This document shows positions 1-7,009 of a DNA stretch of 64,000 bases, one piece after another (the stretch's first letter is position 1; each line of letters opens with the position of its first letter). The notes under the pieces are model-generated. The model did no database searches. It saw nothing but the letters and a program-made list of their open reading frames with translations, and was not told where the DNA came from. The DNA comes from Celeribacter indicus (GTDB lineage Bacteria; Pseudomonadota; Alphaproteobacteria; Rhodobacterales; Rhodobacteraceae). Made by a program: the position numbers and the translations under genes. Where the stretch lies: assembly GCF_000819565.1 (NCBI RefSeq), contig NZ_CP004393.1:992001-1056000 (forward strand), given 5' to 3'.

Positions 1-140
1 CGCAGGACACCATCAATCAGGCGGGCCAGCAGATCGTCCAGCGCCAGTTGCAGGTCGCGCCGACACTGACCATCCGGCCCGGTTTCCCGGTCAGGATTAT
101 TTTAACCCGGGATCTCGTGTTCGAACCGGCAGGAGGTTGA
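1..140 (+). CDS. trbI: TrbI conjugal transfer protein, C-terminal end (partial)
   Basis: Frame 3 of the plus strand is open from the window edge to the TGA at 138-140 and encodes the last 45 or so residues. The string QIVQRQLQVAPTLTIRPG, followed by a FPVRIILTRDLVF-type ending, is the typical C-terminus of TrbI/VirB10 proteins. These span the inner and outer membranes in the type IV secretion channel of conjugative elements. The next gene is a DUF2274 protein, the usual neighbour of trbI in alphaproteobacterial integrative elements. Only the tail is present, so nothing can be said about the rest of the protein. The family call rests on the tail motif plus the neighbour. Confidence 0.8.
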   Translation, partial: QDTINQAGQQIVQRQLQVAPTLTIRPGFPVRIILTRDLVFEPAGG

Positions 141-142
141 CC

Positions 143-388
143 ATGACCAAGCTGAAACTCGGGCCGCTGTCTGACGACAAACCCGTCAAATTGACAGTGG
201 AGCTGCCCGCGCAATTGTACCGAAGCCTTGTCGACTACGGGCGCCTTCTGGCCGAGCCCGGCAGCCCGCCGGTCGAACCACTACGTCTGATCATCCCGAT
301 GCTGGAGCGGTTCATTGCGACGGATCGAGGTTTTGCGAAGGCGCGGCGTTCCTGTCCTGCAATTAGGGAGCAGGTCTCACGGACATGA
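143..388 (+). CDS. DUF2274 family protein of the trb conjugation operon
   Basis: An 81-residue protein beginning MTKLKLGPL and containing KLTVELPAQLYRSLVDYGRLLA, which resembles the DUF2274 family of short, probably DNA-binding or accessory proteins found directly after trbI. ATG 143 is preferred over TTG 137 because AGGAGG at 131-136 is well spaced for it. That Shine-Dalgarno lies inside the end of trbI, so the two genes are probably translationally coupled. Its 3' end overlaps the 3' end of the convergent LysR gene by 26 bp. Function is unknown; the association with conjugative transfer comes from gene context. Confidence 0.85.
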   Translation: MTKLKLGPLSDDKPVKLTVELPAQLYRSLVDYGRLLAEPGSPPVEPLRLIIPMLERFIATDRGFAKARRSCPAIREQVSRT

Positions 389-1277
389 CCTTCGCAAGGC
401 TGAGCAGACGCCGGAATGCAGGGTTGTCGTTTTTGGCTGACCAAACAGCCGAGAAGGGAAGGATCTCGTCGAGGATCGGGCGGTAGGTCACACCCGGAAA
501 CCGCGCGACGGTCATCCCCTCACACACCAGCGTCAGCCCCCGCCCAAGCGCGACCAGTGGCAGAAGATTGTCCAGCCCGACTCCTTGCACATGGATTTCA
601 GGACGTCCCCCGAACCCTGTCAGCTCTCGCACCAGGTGGGCGTGGACCTCCTCTCCCGGCGGGGCTTCGCTGACCATGAAGGTCTCGCCGGTCAGTTCGC
701 ACCAGGTAAGAGCGTCATGGTCAGCGAGCCGGTGGCTATCCGGCAGGGCCACAAATACACGCTCGTACCAAAGAGGCGCGCGCTCACAGTCAGTCCAGTC
801 CCGTGTTCTGGCGAGGAAGGCGACATCGAGGCGCAACTGGCGGATGGCGGCCACATGCTCGTCGGCACTCCCGTAGATTAATTCGATCCGAACTTTTTGA
901 TGGCGCTCGCCATAGCTCTGCAGCAAGTCAGTGAGATAACCCGAAGCAATCGAGGAATAGATGCCGATCCTCACGCATCCGGTCTCGCCTCGACCCGCTG
1001 CTGAAACACCTTGGGCACCCTCACCAACCATCCTGATAGTCTTGCGAGCGGTACTGAGGAAGCGCTGACCGGCGAAGGTTTGGGATACCCCCCACGTATG
1101 CCGATGAAACAATGAGGCCCCGATCTGGTCTTCAAGCTTGGCTATACATCTGCTGATGGCCGACTGTGACAGTCCGAGCGCGGCACCCGCTTTGCGAAAG
1201 CTGCCATGCTCTGCGGCCGCAACGAAATGACGGAGATGGCGCAACTCGATTGATGTGTGCTGTGTGACCTCCTTCAT
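363..1277 (-). CDS. LysR family transcriptional regulator
   Basis: A 304-residue protein of normal LysR length. The N-terminal winged helix-turn-helix is clear (LRHLRHFVAAAEHGSFRKAG, then LGLSQSAISRCIAKLEDQIG, about residues 11-70), followed by a periplasmic-binding-like effector domain. GGGAG lies just before ATG 1277. LysR regulators occur commonly beside the trbI-DUF2274 end of alphaproteobacterial integrative elements, so this may control transfer genes or act on the adjacent 215 bp promoter region. The effector is unknown. The gene is convergent with DUF2274 and overlaps it by 26 bp. Confidence 0.9.
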   Translation of the reverse strand: MKEVTQHTSIELRHLRHFVAAAEHGSFRKAGAALGLSQSAISRCIAKLEDQIGASLFHRHTWGVSQTFAGQRFLSTARKTIRMVGEGAQGVSAAGRGETGCVRIGIYSSIASGYLTDLLQSYGERHQKVRIELIYGSADEHVAAIRQLRLDVAFLARTRDWTDCERAPLWYERVFVALPDSHRLADHDALTWCELTGETFMVSEAPPGEEVHAHLVRELTGFGGRPEIHVQGVGLDNLLPLVALGRGLTLVCEGMTVARFPGVTYRPILDEILPFSAVWSAKNDNPAFRRLLSLAKVMSVRPAP

Positions 1278-1492
1278 TATGTGCTCCCTTCCTGCGAAGC
1301 AATGATTGCGATGTCTGCCTGTCGATATGCGGAGCCCAATTCTTTACTGCTGAATGGTGGCTAGGGCCTGAGAATCCTCTGCGTCGATTTCACTGGCACG
1401 CCAGCCTTCATGTTCAGGCATAGCTGTCCGGTTGAAATGGTTGGCAGTTCACCCCCATGTCAAAGCCAACCATCAAATTATCGATGCGAAGA

Positions 1493-2077
1493 TCAGAGAA
1501 GCCGCACCTGTGTGCCGATCTCTACCAGGTCGAACAGCCGCTCAATATTCTCATTATAGATACCAACACAGCCATTCGAAGCCGGTCTGCCGATTTTCTC
1601 AACAAGATCGATGCCGTGGATTCGATAGTATTGCCAGCTCAGGTTCAGCGCCCGGGTTCCTAACGGATTGTCCGGACCTGGGCCAATGGATCGCGGCAGG
1701 GTTGGGTCGCGCTCGCGCATATTGGGCGTTGGAATCCAAGTTGGATTTCGACGCTTGAGGACTATCTCTGTGTAGCCGCGACGGGTGAGTTCCTCGCTCA
1801 TGGGCACCGAAGAGGGGTGGACAAGATAGAGGCTCTCATCCTCGGACCAGTAGTGCAGCACGCGGGATTCGAGATCGCACAGGATCGCTCCCTTGCGCAG
1901 GTTTTGAAAGTGATCCTGCCAGCGCTGCGCCCGAAAACTCGCCGTATTGTGGCGGTTTGCTGCGGAGGGCGCAACCATGGTTACCTCCTGGGCGCGCAGG
2001 ATTGAAGGCGCGGCCAGAGCCGTCGCTGCGGTCATGCCGAATGCCAAAACCCGGCGCCTGTTCGGGAGTTCGTTCAT
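1493..2077 (-). CDS. L,D-transpeptidase (YkuD domain), exported
   Basis: A 194-residue protein with a twin-arginine-like export signal (NRRRVLAFGMTAATALAAP, ending near AQE). The YkuD catalytic motif sits near the C-terminus: IHG, then ASNGCVGIYNENI, giving the HG and S-x-GC residues of the cysteine transpeptidase. Such enzymes make 3-3 peptidoglycan cross-links or attach proteins to peptidoglycan in the periplasm. ATG 2077 is chosen because it begins the signal peptide and has AGGAG just upstream. It starts 16 bp after the stop of the CAP-domain lipoprotein gene, so the two form an operon. A MerR-type promoter sits upstream at 2709-2739. It is a second, smaller L,D-transpeptidase besides the 537-residue one at 19507. 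Confidence 0.88.
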   Translation of the reverse strand: MNELPNRRRVLAFGMTAATALAAPSILRAQEVTMVAPSAANRHNTASFRAQRWQDHFQNLRKGAILCDLESRVLHYWSEDESLYLVHPSSVPMSEELTRRGYTEIVLKRRNPTWIPTPNMRERDPTLPRSIGPGPDNPLGTRALNLSWQYYRIHGIDLVEKIGRPASNGCVGIYNENIERLFDLVEIGTQVRLL

Positions 2078-2093
2078 CTTGCTTCTCCTGCGC

Positions 2094-2681
2094 TCAGTTG
2101 GCGACTGTAAGGGTCCACCACAGCTTGTTGTTGGGCTCCTGGAACACCCCCATACCGATCCGACGTGCCATTGGATCCAGCAGGACAGCGCGTTGCGCCG
2201 GGCTTCCCATCCAGGTCGCGATAGCTTGTACTTCACTCTCATAGGTTTCTGAGACAAGTTCACCGAGGATCTCACCCACGAAACCGGCGCGTCGGGCGCG
2301 ATCCATCGGAGAACTGCCATCTGCCCCGAAGTGCCAGGCTCGGCGCTGCTGTGCCATGGACCGCGAATGGCTATCAGCCGCCGCGACAAGCGCAGAATCC
2401 AATGTGACTGGAGCAAGGCCCCGTGCGGTGCGCGTGTTGTTGACGGTTGCTTCCGCCCGCGCCCTGATCTGCACGATGTTTTCCATCGTGACAGGATAGA
2501 TCCCCTGTACGGAGGCCCCCGTCTCATCCAGGCGAGGCGGAGCCGATGGGTTGAGTTGAGCACAACCTGCAAGCGCCAGAGAAAGGCCGATACACAGCAT
2601 CAGTTTGGAACCGGCGGACGCTGAACGGCCCGCAGGAGCGCCAAGCATGCCGATGGAAGGGTTCAGGATGGTTTCAGGCAT
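2094..2681 (-). CDS. CAP/SCP domain lipoprotein (YkwD-like)
   Basis: The 195-residue reading frame has a lipobox, LALAGC, at about residues 35-40, after a hydrophobic stretch beginning MLCIGLSLALAG. A shorter start at an internal Met near the signal is possible. The mature part carries the CAP/SCP (PF00188) pattern: RARAEATVNNTRTARGLAPV, LVAAADSHSRSMA, then a HFGADGSSPMDRARRAGF block and a terminal WWTLTVAN. CAP proteins of this bacterial type are secreted envelope proteins of uncertain chemistry. It is first in a two-gene operon with an L,D-transpeptidase and follows a MerR-type promoter by about 30 bp, which suggests a metal-induced role at the cell wall. The lipoprotein call fits the presence of lspA in the same putative regulon. 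Confidence 0.85.
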   Translation of the reverse strand: MPETILNPSIGMLGAPAGRSASAGSKLMLCIGLSLALAGCAQLNPSAPPRLDETGASVQGIYPVTMENIVQIRARAEATVNNTRTARGLAPVTLDSALVAAADSHSRSMAQQRRAWHFGADGSSPMDRARRAGFVGEILGELVSETYESEVQAIATWMGSPAQRAVLLDPMARRIGMGVFQEPNNKLWWTLTVAN

Positions 2682-2708
2682 TGTAATCCGTCTTCGTGAA
2701 GCGAGGCG

Positions 2709-2739
2709 GTTGTAATTCCTCTAGCTACTTGAGCTTCAA
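2709..2739 (-). promoter_or_regulatory. MerR-type operator/promoter (site A)
   Basis: Read on the minus strand: -35 TTGAAG (2734-2739), exactly 19 bp holding CTCAAGTAGCTAGAGG, and -10 TACAAC (2709-2714). The overlong spacer with an imperfect dyad inside it is the hallmark of promoters activated by MerR-family regulators. It points at the CAP lipoprotein and L,D-transpeptidase operon. Five sites of the same build occur in this window. Confidence 0.75.
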
Positions 2740-2873
2740 TACCGGAAACGCCCATTCGGGCCGTATCTCACGGGAAGTTCAGAGATTGTGAAGATGGCCG
2801 GTGCAAGAACACTGCCCAGAACCGGCCTGATCTGGGCCAGGCTGGATACAGGAAGTCGAGACCGCGCAATCCT

Positions 2874-3482
2874 TCACGTCAGGATGCGGCGGATTTTCGG
2901 GACTGCGAATTGCCGATCCTCATGGAAGTCAATGATACCGGCAAAACTTCCGTCAGCACGGAACAGGAAGACGCCGGCAGTGTGATTCATGGTGTAATCA
3001 CCATCCTCACGCTCGATGCGCTCATAGCGGATACGAAAGTCCGCCGCGGCCTGCGCAATCTGTGCGTCGCTTCCTGTCAGCCCGAGGATGCGTGGATCGA
3101 ACATCGCTACATATTCAGCAAGAACTTCAGGCGTATCCCGCGCAGGATCAACCGAGATCAGCGCCACGGTGAGCTGTTCGGCGTCGTCACCCAATTCTTC
3201 GAGCCAGAGCGCGATATCCATCAATGTGGTCGGGCAGACGTCCGGGCACCAGGTAAAGCCGAAGAACACCATGGCCGGGCGCCCAAGCCAGTTCTGGGCG
3301 GTGACCAAACGACCCTGATGATCGGTTAGCCGCCAGCCCATCGCCTGAAACGGCAGGGGCAGCACCGGGTTAAGGCTTGAGGTCTCGTCTCCGCGGCTGC
3401 GCCAGGCACCAAGGGCCAGGGTGCCGGCCATTGCGGCCAGCACGCCGCCCGCGCCAAGAATCAGTTGGCGTCTGTCAGGCAT
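2874..3482 (-). CDS. SCO1/SenC family copper chaperone (second copy)
   Basis: A 202-residue thioredoxin-fold protein with a Tat-like N-terminus (MPDRRQLILGAGGVL) and a membrane-anchor stretch. It has the SCO copper-binding motif CPDVCPTT (CxxxC at about residue 78) and a downstream conserved His in YTMNHTAGVFLF. SCO proteins deliver copper to, or keep reduced the thiols of, cytochrome oxidase CuA sites; some act in redox defence. The start overlaps the PCuAC gene by 22 bp. It is the last gene of a four-gene unit (small membrane protein, SCO, PCuAC, SCO) read from the operator at 4766-4796. No oxidase with a CuA site lies in the window, so the client is unknown. Confidence 0.9.
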   Translation of the reverse strand: MPDRRQLILGAGGVLAAMAGTLALGAWRSRGDETSSLNPVLPLPFQAMGWRLTDHQGRLVTAQNWLGRPAMVFFGFTWCPDVCPTTLMDIALWLEELGDDAEQLTVALISVDPARDTPEVLAEYVAMFDPRILGLTGSDAQIAQAAADFRIRYERIEREDGDYTMNHTAGVFLFRADGSFAGIIDFHEDRQFAVPKIRRILT

Positions 3483-3937
3483 TCCGCTCCCCTTGCAGTC
3501 ATAGCGGTGACCGCAACATCGACAGTCACCTCTCCTGCCTTCTCGAAGGTCAGGACCATCGGATAGGTTTCACCCTGCGCGAGCGCCTGCGTCAGGTCCA
3601 TCAGCATCCCATGATAGCCACCGGGGGCCAGCGCGACCGATCCGCCTGCCGGGACGGGTATCCGCATGGCGTGCGGCATGCTGGCAACCCCATCCGTTAC
3701 CACCGTTTCATGCAGCATCGGCATCCGCGAGACCGGAGTGGCAATATCCAGCAATGCATCGTCTTCGTTGCCGGTATTCGAGATCGTCGCGTAGAATACG
3801 GCGGGCCGGTTCATACCGATGGTGGCACGCGACCAGGCTGCGCTCACGGTCAGATCGCCGGTTTGCCAGATGGGGCATTCGGCCAGGGCGGTCGAGGCGA
3901 GAAATACCAACGGCATGGCGAGAGCGGGAATGCGCAT
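3461..3937 (-). CDS. PCuAC-type periplasmic copper chaperone
   Basis: A 158-residue protein with a cleavable signal peptide (MRIPALAMPLVFLASTALA then ECPIW). The body matches the PCuAC/DUF461 copper-chaperone family: VSAAWSRATIGMNRPAVFYATI, and the Cu(I)-ligand pattern with MLHETV, SMPHAM and YHGMLM. Family members hand copper to SCO proteins or directly to CuA centres in the periplasm. The gene lies between two SCO genes: its start is 3 bp after the upstream SCO stop, and its stop overlaps the downstream SCO start by 22 bp. This strongly implies one copper-delivery operon. A short extra segment between signal and domain contains another Cys (AECPIW), plus a Cys near the C-terminus. Confidence 0.92.
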   Translation of the reverse strand: MRIPALAMPLVFLASTALAECPIWQTGDLTVSAAWSRATIGMNRPAVFYATISNTGNEDDALLDIATPVSRMPMLHETVVTDGVASMPHAMRIPVPAGGSVALAPGGYHGMLMDLTQALAQGETYPMVLTFEKAGEVTVDVAVTAMTARGAECLTDAN

Positions 3938-3940
3938 GGC

Positions 3941-4534
3941 TCAGAACCTTTCTTTCAGATCGCTCAGAATATCTTCGGCGGGAGTGCCATAGGCATATTG
4001 GCGCAACCATTGCCCGTCCGGCCCGATAAGGAAAAGACCCGGGCTGTGCGACATGGTGTAGCCATCGGGCGCGGCATCATCTTCTTCGCGTTCAAAATAG
4101 ATGCGAAAGCTGCTGGCCGCAGCCGCTGTCGCCACTTGATCGCCGGCAAGCCCAAGAATGGCAGGATGAAAAGCCGCAGTGTAATCATCGATTCCCAGAG
4201 CGCGGTCGCGTTCGGGGTCGATGGATATGAAGATGGGCTGCACTTGACCGGCATCCGAGCCCAGATCCTCCATCACCTGCGCGACCTCTGACAGGGTTGT
4301 GGGGCAGACATCGGGGCAATTGGTGAAACCGAAGAACACCAGCAAATACCGGCCCCGGAACTCGGCGCTCCCGCGCTGTTGTCCTGCTTCGTCAGGCAAG
4401 GAGAAAACCGGTCGAAACTCGGTCTCGGTCAAGACAGCTGGCGCAGGTGGTTCCTGAAGCTTCCAGATGGAAAACGCAGCTGTTGCTGCAAGCGCAGCCG
4501 ACCAAAGGACGATCTGGATTGTGCGAAGACGCAT
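3941..4534 (-). CDS. SCO1/SenC family copper chaperone (first copy)
   Basis: A 197-residue membrane-anchored thioredoxin-fold protein. A single N-terminal transmembrane helix (IQIVLWSAALAATAAFSIW) is followed by FRPVFSLPDEAG, the copper motif CPDVCPTT and the conserved His in YTMSHSPGLFLIGPDG. ATG 4534 is chosen because it gives the canonical short N-terminus before the anchor; longer frames add unrelated residues. It starts 11 bp after a small membrane-protein gene and is followed 3 bp later by PCuAC. Having two SCO paralogues flanking PCuAC is unusual and suggests division of labour, for instance metallation versus thiol reduction, which is inference only. Confidence 0.9.
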   Translation of the reverse strand: MRLRTIQIVLWSAALAATAAFSIWKLQEPPAPAVLTETEFRPVFSLPDEAGQQRGSAEFRGRYLLVFFGFTNCPDVCPTTLSEVAQVMEDLGSDAGQVQPIFISIDPERDRALGIDDYTAAFHPAILGLAGDQVATAAAASSFRIYFEREEDDAAPDGYTMSHSPGLFLIGPDGQWLRQYAYGTPAEDILSDLKERF

Positions 4535-4545
4535 CCGGCACCCAC

Positions 4546-4710
4546 TCAGGAAAGGCGAAGTAAAAGAATACCTGCGAACATGGCGACCAGGGCGAATGCC
4601 AACCCGAAGCCTGCAGCGTATTGCAAGATGTCCAGGAGCTTTCCTCCGCGCCTCCGGGCAACAAACGCCCCCCACCCGGCGCCAATCGCCAGTCCCATTG
4701 CAGCAATCAC
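4546..4710 (-). CDS. Small membrane protein of unknown function
   Basis: A short glycine/alanine-rich protein with two hydrophobic segments (VIAAMGLAIGAGWGAF and AAGFGLAFALVAMFAGILLL) separated by the basic stretch RRRGGK. The family was not recognised. The start is uncertain. GTG 4710 and ATG 4698 both give a plausible N-terminal helix; a TTG at 4758 would be nearly leaderless because the predicted promoter -10 is at 4766-4771. It is the first gene after the MerR-type operator at 4766-4796 and sits 11 bp before the SCO gene. A role in the copper-chaperone operon is inferred from position only. Confidence 0.55.
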   Translation of the reverse strand: MIAAMGLAIGAGWGAFVARRRGGKLLDILQYAAGFGLAFALVAMFAGILLLRLS

Positions 4711-4765
4711 CCGATATCTTTCTGGTTGCGGCCGGTCAGGACCGGCATTTGTTCTCAAGGATGGG

Positions 4766-4796
4766 GCTCTACACCCTCAACCTGCTAGAGCTTCAA
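4766..4796 (-). promoter_or_regulatory. MerR-type operator/promoter (site B)
   Basis: Minus-strand reading: -35 TTGAAG (4791-4796), a 19 bp spacer starting CTCTAGCAGG, and -10 TAGAGC (4766-4771). It lies in the short gap between the stop of the DsbA gene and the small membrane-protein/SCO/PCuAC operon and faces the latter. The dyad is weaker than at the zinc exporter genes. Confidence 0.65.
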
Positions 4797-4823
4797 AGCA
4801 AAACCCCAGCTCTCACGCGAATG

Positions 4824-5495
4824 TCAGACCTCGGCCTCTACGGCACTGCGAACTGCCGAAATGAGTGCATTGAAGCTCTCCACATTGAGAGGCTGTCCTT
4901 GCAGGAAGAAGGTCGGGGTCGCGCGAACGCCGAGGGTTTCGATATCCGCACGATCCTGGTTGAGGATCGCCACCGTGCCAGGGGCGCGAGTCTCGATATC
5001 CCGGTTGGCAATGTTCAGCCCTGCCTGCGCCGCTGCCGCCCAGGCAATATCGAGGTTTGGCCCGTCGTGCAGCGCCCAGTTCGGCTGGGTTTCCAGCAGG
5101 ATGTTCAGCACCGGCTCGAACAGGTTCTGACGGCGCGCAGCTTCGAGAATGGCCACCGCCTCGTCCGATCCCTGATGGAAGGCCGCATAGCGCATGACGA
5201 TGCGCAGATCATTCGGGAACTCATCGCGCAATTGTTTGAGCACAGGATGGAAGGCGCGGCAGGCCTCGCAGGACGGGTCGAAGAATTCGACGAGCGTGAC
5301 CTTTGCATCCGACGGGCCAAGCACGGGGGCAGCCGGGCGCAGCAGGACCGAGTTCAGATCCGGCACGGCTGCTGCGCGGGCCGCAGCCTCGGCTGCCGCC
5401 TCGCGAGCCCGCTGATCGCGGATATACCAGCTGCCACCTGCAAAGGCGGCAAGGCCAAGGGCGCTGGCACCGAGAAGAAGAGTGCGGCGGTTCAT
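4824..5495 (-). CDS. DsbA/DsbG-like periplasmic thiol oxidoreductase
   Basis: A 223-residue thioredoxin-superfamily protein. The N-terminal membrane anchor or signal (RTLLLGASALGLAAFAGGSW) is followed by an alanine-rich helix, then VTLVEFFDPSCEACRAF with active-site CEAC at about residues 79-82 and the cis-proline loop GVRATPTFFLQGQPL. It probably introduces or rearranges disulfides in exported proteins. It overlaps dsbB by 4 bp (ATGA), so the two are translationally coupled and are likely a redox pair. It is the last gene of a five-gene unit headed by a zntA-like ATPase. Metal ions attack periplasmic thiols, which would explain its placement under a metal-responsive promoter. Confidence 0.88.
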   Translation of the reverse strand: MNRRTLLLGASALGLAAFAGGSWYIRDQRAREAAAEAAARAAAVPDLNSVLLRPAAPVLGPSDAKVTLVEFFDPSCEACRAFHPVLKQLRDEFPNDLRIVMRYAAFHQGSDEAVAILEAARRQNLFEPVLNILLETQPNWALHDGPNLDIAWAAAAQAGLNIANRDIETRAPGTVAILNQDRADIETLGVRATPTFFLQGQPLNVESFNALISAVRSAVEAEV

Positions 5496-5923
5496 CGGGT
5501 TTCTCCTTTGGTCAGAGGTGGGCCTTTCGGCGCAAGCAGGATGGCAATCGCGGCGAATGCAGCCAGCGACAGGTATGGGATCGGCAGGCCAAGGATGCTC
5601 TGGCCCGTGCGGTCGGTGCAGGAGGGACCGTTTTGCGTGCAGGGCACCAGTGGCTCGGCGATCAGCCCGGCATAGAGCCCGGAATGATAGCCCGCGATGA
5701 CAAGACCGATGAGAGCCAGCGGCAGGGCATAGAGCCGCCCCCTCGGGTCATCGGACCAGAGCGCCATGCCCAGCACCGCCACCAGCGGGAACATGGCGAT
5801 GCGCTGGTACCAGCAGAGCGTGCAGGGCATCTGGCCCAGCACTTCACCGATGAACAGCGCCGACAGCGTGGCCGTCAGCGCGATCAGGAAAGCCAGCGTC
5901 TGGCGCGTTGCGAGGTCAGGCAT
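5492..5923 (-). CDS. dsbB: DsbB-like disulfide bond formation protein
   Basis: A 143-residue four-helix membrane protein with the two DsbB cysteine pairs: CTLC in the first periplasmic loop (GQMPCTLCWYQRIAMFP) and the second pair in the loop VPCTQNGPSCTDRTGQS. These relay electrons from the DsbA partner to quinone. ATG 5923 is chosen because it starts a typical short N-terminus (MPDLATRQ) before the first helix. It overlaps lspA by 8 bp at its start and the DsbA gene by 4 bp at its end. Its presence in a zinc/cadmium exporter operon is the notable point. Confidence 0.9.
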   Translation of the reverse strand: MPDLATRQTLAFLIALTATLSALFIGEVLGQMPCTLCWYQRIAMFPLVAVLGMALWSDDPRGRLYALPLALIGLVIAGYHSGLYAGLIAEPLVPCTQNGPSCTDRTGQSILGLPIPYLSLAAFAAIAILLAPKGPPLTKGETR

Positions 5924-6389
5924 TTTTCGCCTCCTTCGAGCCCCGGAACCCGGCGAAAAGGATCGCCACGACGCCGAGGAAAATCGCGATATCCGCACCG
6001 TTGAAGGTGGGCCAGTGCCAGTCCCGCCAGTAGAAATCCAGAAAATCTGTCACAGCGCCCTGGCGCAGCCTGTCAAGGATATTGCCCGCCGATCCGCCGG
6101 TGATCAGGGCGAAACCAGCGGCCTCCAGGGGTAGTTTCGCGCGCAGGCCCATCCAGGCAAGGCCCAGTGTCAGCACCCCGGTCAGCGCCGCCATCAAAAG
6201 CGGCGTATTGGCCATGATTCCCGAGAGCATTCCGAAACTCGCGCCGGTGTTGAAGCCCAGCGTCAGGTTGAAGCCCGGCAGGACCGGCACCGGCTGGAAG
6301 GGCGTCAGCCAGGCGAGCGCCATCCCCTTGGTGATCTGGTCGATCGTGAGCGCCAACAGCACAAAGCCAAAAAACAGAACTCTGCTCAT
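5916..6389 (-). CDS. lspA: Lipoprotein signal peptidase II
   Basis: A 157-residue membrane protein of normal LspA length with the conserved segments NLTLGFNTGASFG, GGSAGNILDRLRQGAVTDFLDF and the second catalytic aspartate in FNGADIAI. The two Asp residues of this aspartyl protease are therefore present. It cleaves prolipoproteins after lipid modification in the inner membrane. ATG 6389 overlaps the preceding methyltransferase-family gene by 4 bp. A dedicated lspA copy inside metal-resistance operons is a known arrangement (zinc/cadmium ATPase followed by lspA). Here it could serve the CAP lipoprotein at 2094-2681, which is inference. Confidence 0.93.
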   Translation of the reverse strand: MSRVLFFGFVLLALTIDQITKGMALAWLTPFQPVPVLPGFNLTLGFNTGASFGMLSGIMANTPLLMAALTGVLTLGLAWMGLRAKLPLEAAGFALITGGSAGNILDRLRQGAVTDFLDFYWRDWHWPTFNGADIAIFLGVVAILFAGFRGSKEAKNA

Positions 6390-7006
6390 GTTCTCTGACC
6401 CTTTACAAAGCCAATCCAGCGCGGCACGCGGGCCATGTAGCGGGCATAGCTCTCGCCATGGGTCGCCAGCAGAACAGATTCCTCGCTGCGGATCTGGATG
6501 CTGGCAGACCAGACCATCAGAACCGGCGCGACCAGGGTGGGCAGGCAGGGGACAGCAAGGGCCATCCCGGCCAGCACCATCGCCTGCCCGAGAAAGGTCG
6601 GGTTGCGAGACAGGCCGAACAGGCCCGTCGTCACCAGCGCCCCGGCCTGACCGGACTGGACTCCAACCCGCCATGACGCACCCATCCCCGATTGCGCCAG
6701 CAGCGCAAGCCCGGTGCCCAGCCATGCCAACGAGGCACCTGCTGCGCCGAGCAATGGCAGTCCGGTCTCGCTCCAGAGCGGATCGGTCTTGTGCAGGAGG
6801 GGCAAGGCCATCCACAGCAAAGGCCCGAGAAAGGCGAGCACGAAGGCGGCGCGAAACCCGAAAGCTGCAAGCCTTTCCCGCCCCTGGGCCGTGGCGAACA
6901 GCCAGACCCGTTGTTCTGACGATGCCAATCGCATGGTACCAAGTGCAAACAGGATCAGATAGAAGGAAAGGGCCGCAAAAGCGGCCCAGCCCATGGCTGA
7001 TGGCAT
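6386..7006 (-). CDS. Isoprenylcysteine carboxyl methyltransferase family membrane protein
   Basis: A 206-residue protein with about five hydrophobic helices and the PEMT/ICMT-type C-terminal motif GLFGLSRNPTFLGQAM, then SEESVLLATHGESYARYMARVPRWIGF. These residues bind S-adenosylmethionine in family members. The true substrate in bacteria is unknown; lipid or protein thiol/carboxyl methylation are possibilities. It starts 3 bp after the zntA-like stop and overlaps lspA by 4 bp. Such genes recur next to cadmium/zinc ATPases and lspA in proteobacterial metal-resistance loci. Confidence 0.85.
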   Translation of the reverse strand: MPSAMGWAAFAALSFYLILFALGTMRLASSEQRVWLFATAQGRERLAAFGFRAAFVLAFLGPLLWMALPLLHKTDPLWSETGLPLLGAAGASLAWLGTGLALLAQSGMGASWRVGVQSGQAGALVTTGLFGLSRNPTFLGQAMVLAGMALAVPCLPTLVAPVLMVWSASIQIRSEESVLLATHGESYARYMARVPRWIGFVKGQRT

Positions 7007-7009
7007 GGA

